Shown: positions 7,559-8,746 of the stretch, piece by piece | Layout of the letters: each line of letters starts with the position of its first letter | How positions within the stretch are numbered: position 1 is the first letter of the stretch | From: an uncultured Bacteroidota bacterium | GTDB taxonomy: Bacteria; Bacteroidota; Bacteroidia; Chitinophagales; Chitinophagaceae | NCBI GenBank assembly: GCA_903847655.1 | Contig: CAINEG010000243.1 | Location: forward strand, 1 to 8,746 | Direction: 5' to 3' | DNA length: 8,746 bases | Translations under genes and position numbers: made by a program | The notes under the pieces: generated by a model | Database searches by the model: none | What the model was told of the DNA's origin: nothing | The model's input: the letters and a program-made list of their open reading frames with translations, nothing else

Positions 7559-7566
7559 CAAAGATA
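7559..7566 (-). promoter_or_regulatory. Possible holA -7 promoter box
   Basis: The minus strand reads TATCTTTG, a perfect TAnnTTTG match, but no TTG lies 17-23 nt upstream. If used, transcription would begin near 7555, giving an almost leaderless mRNA for either ATG and ruling out the TTG start inside the box. A weaker box, TATATTTA (7588-7581), also lacks a -33 element. The assignment is tentative. Confidence 0.28.
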
Positions 7567-7666
7567 AAGATTTGTATAACTAAATATAATAAATTGTAAA
7601 CAGATAATAGAAATATAAAATGTGTTAAAATTTGACGTATCTTGCACCTCAACAAAAAACATATTT

Positions 7667-8578
7667 ATGAGCAATGAATCATCTAGCAACAGCAGTAAAA
7701 TCATCATAGGCATTTTAGTCGTTGCCCTTATCGGTTCTTGGATTTATTTCAACAACTCAAAAACTGAAATTATCAATACCTATGACAATAAAGTAGCTGT
7801 TATTGATAGTGCAAAATCAAAAATTCAGTCTGAATTTATAGCCATTTCTGCTAAAGCAGATTCCTTAACACAGCAAAACACAGAATTACAAGGAGATTTG
7901 TTAGACAAGTCCAATCAAATTCAAAAATTAAAGTCAAATATTGGCAATATCTTACGCAAGCAAGATGCTACCAATAAAGAATTGGCTGAAGCTAAAACTT
8001 TAATAGAAGAATTAAATGGAAAAGTAACTGGTCTATTTGCTGATCTTTCTAAAGCACAAGCAGAGAATAAAGAATTGGCGACTAAAAACCAAGATTTAAC
8101 AAATGCCAATACAACTTTGAACAGCAATCTAACTGCTACTCAAAAAGAAAAAGAAAGATTACAAGACATTGGTTCTACCCTACACGCTTCTTCTTTTAAC
8201 ATTCAATCTTTGAGAATTAAAGAAGACGGTACTGAGAAACAAACAAACAATACAAGAAGAGCCAATACCTTACGTTTGTCTTTTCAAATTGACAAGAATA
8301 AAATCACTCCTTCTGGTGCACAAGAACTTTATGTTTGTATCACAGGTCCAGATGGCAAAGCTTTCTCAGAGGGTGGTAAAATAAATACAAGAGAAGATGG
8401 CAGTAAGGCTTATTCTAATAAAATTGTTGTTCAATACGAACAAAACAAAGAATTAGGAGTAAGTTATGACATCAAACAAAGCAATCAATTGGCAGAAGGC
8501 GATTACAAAATTGAAGTGTACCACAATGGTTTTAAGATTGGAGAAGGAAAAACTAGCTTAAAGAAAGGTTTATTTTAA
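7667..8578 (+). CDS. Uncharacterised membrane-anchored coiled-coil protein
   Basis: I cannot assign a named function. From ATG 7667 it has 303 residues. A short polar N-terminal tail (1-10, SNESSSNSS) precedes one hydrophobic segment, IIIGILVVALIGSWIYF (12-28). No signal-peptidase or lipobox site is evident, so this is probably an uncleaved anchor with the rest outside the cytoplasm. Residues about 40-170 are Gln/Asn/Lys/Glu-rich with repeated heptad-like spacing (SLTQQNTELQGDLLDKSNQI, ELAEAKTLIEELNGKV, ATQKEKERLQDI), consistent with coiled coil. Residues about 173-303 form a beta-rich domain, with strands such as NTLRLSFQI, QELYVCITGPDG, NKIVVQYEQ and GDYKIEVYHNGFKIGEG, and end in SLKKGLF. 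The frame is open back to a GTG at 7622, but ATG 7667 places the anchor normally. No clean promoter is seen; TTTG at 7631-7634 lacks a proper -33. It is monocistronic, divergent from holA, and ends before a strong terminator. I recall similar Bacteroidota hypothetical proteins, so a conserved structural or envelope role is possible but unproven. Confidence 0.85.
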   Translation: MSNESSSNSSKIIIGILVVALIGSWIYFNNSKTEIINTYDNKVAVIDSAKSKIQSEFIAISAKADSLTQQNTELQGDLLDKSNQIQKLKSNIGNILRKQDATNKELAEAKTLIEELNGKVTGLFADLSKAQAENKELATKNQDLTNANTTLNSNLTATQKEKERLQDIGSTLHASSFNIQSLRIKEDGTEKQTNNTRRANTLRLSFQIDKNKITPSGAQELYVCITGPDGKAFSEGGKINTREDGSKAYSNKIVVQYEQNKELGVSYDIKQSNQLAEGDYKIEVYHNGFKIGEGKTSLKKGLF

Positions 8579-8587
8579 GATTATTAT

Positions 8588-8605
8588 CTTCGACTGCGCT
8601 GCAGT
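8588..8605. repeat. GC-rich palindromic segment, possible dispersed repeat remnant
   Basis: A short GC-rich patch in an AT-rich gap contains ACTGC-gct-GCAGT (8593-8605), a 5-bp stem with a 3-nt loop, preceded by CTTCG. CTTCGACTGCGCT resembles an intergenic motif I recall seeing repeated in Bacteroidota genomes. Only one copy is present here, so its repeat status is not shown by this sequence. Confidence 0.25.
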
Positions 8606-8616
8606 ATATAAAGTAT

Positions 8617-8656
8617 AAAAGAAAGGCCTCCCATTAAACCGGGAGGCCTTTCTTTT
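8617..8656. terminator. Strong bidirectional Rho-independent terminator
   Basis: A perfect 16-bp inverted repeat (arms 8617-8632 and 8641-8656) with an 8-nt loop and the GC-rich core GGCCTCCC/GGGAGGCC. The right arm ends CTTTTT for rightward transcripts, and the left arm gives CTTTT for leftward ones. It lies 38 bp after the stop of the coiled-coil gene and 23 bp beyond the stop of the minus-strand gene tail at 8680, so it can end both convergent transcripts. Confidence 0.93.
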
Positions 8657-8679
8657 TATAAAATTTAATACTACCAATC

Positions 8680-8746
8680 CTAATTTACCAACTCATTGGT
8701 ATTGCTTAAATCCTGCATCATACCACCAATAGGTATTTCATTGTAG
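8680..8746 (-). CDS. 3' end of an unidentified gene (partial)
   Basis: The minus strand is open from the window edge to TAG at 8680-8682. It encodes 21 complete codons ending IGGMMQDLSNTNELVN. The stop sits 23 bp before the terminator stem, the same geometry as smc and its terminator, which supports a real C terminus. The rest lies beyond the window, and the tail is too short to name a family. Confidence 0.5.
   Translation of the reverse strand, partial: YNEIPIGGMMQDLSNTNELVN

Noticed and set aside
7622..7666. GTG start at 7622 for the coiled-coil protein.
   Set aside because: It adds 15 residues with no similarity to a signal sequence, and ATG 7667 places the polar tail and membrane anchor in a normal arrangement.
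1..8746. Mobile elements, CRISPR arrays, tRNA/rRNA genes, toxin-antitoxin or defence modules.
   Set aside because: No transposase or integrase motifs, regularly spaced direct repeats, cloverleaf folds or small paired toxin/antitoxin frames were seen. All large frames are housekeeping genes or the single unknown protein.

Overview
The window looks like a chromosomal housekeeping segment of a Bacteroidota bacterium, most likely near Chitinophagaceae. The phylum call rests on three things. The protein flavours are typical (a PurM of about 390 residues starting MSLYAQRGVS, a [13 protein letters not shown] FtsE, an SMC with IIELGMVDDII after the Walker A region). The DNA is AT-rich and the starts lack Shine-Dalgarno sequences. 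Several promoters match the Bacteroidota sigma consensus TTG-N19-TAnnTTTG. The family-level call is a guess from overall resemblance.

Layout, left to right. Positions 10-41 hold a minus-directed terminator for smc. smc (63-3581, minus) encodes the chromosome-condensing SMC ATPase. ftsE (3674-4348, minus) encodes the cell-division ABC ATPase. purM (4376-5554, minus) encodes AIR synthase of purine biosynthesis. These three genes run purM > ftsE > smc on one strand with gaps of 27 and 92 bp. They probably form a leaky operon with an internal promoter before ftsE and possibly one before smc. Across a 68-bp gap with interleaved divergent promoters lies ribF (5623-6567, plus), the riboflavin kinase/FAD synthetase. 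It converges on holA (DNA polymerase III delta, 6545-7549, minus), and their 3' ends overlap by 23 bp. Divergent from holA is an unrecognised gene (7667-8578, plus) for a membrane-anchored coiled-coil protein with a beta-rich C-terminal domain. A strong bidirectional terminator (8617-8656) separates it from the 3' tail of another minus-strand gene that runs off the window (8680-8746).

Functionally this is core cell biology: chromosome organisation (SMC), septation (FtsE), replication clamp loading (HolA), purine synthesis (PurM) and flavin cofactors (RibF). I see no mobile element, CRISPR array, RNA gene, toxin-antitoxin pair or defence system, and no convincing novel multi-gene system. The points most worth a second look are the uncharacterised coiled-coil protein, the loss of the Q-loop glutamine in SMC, and the purM/ribF intergenic region with a perfect 13-bp inverted repeat over both promoters. 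No gene-free stretch exceeds 300 bases.
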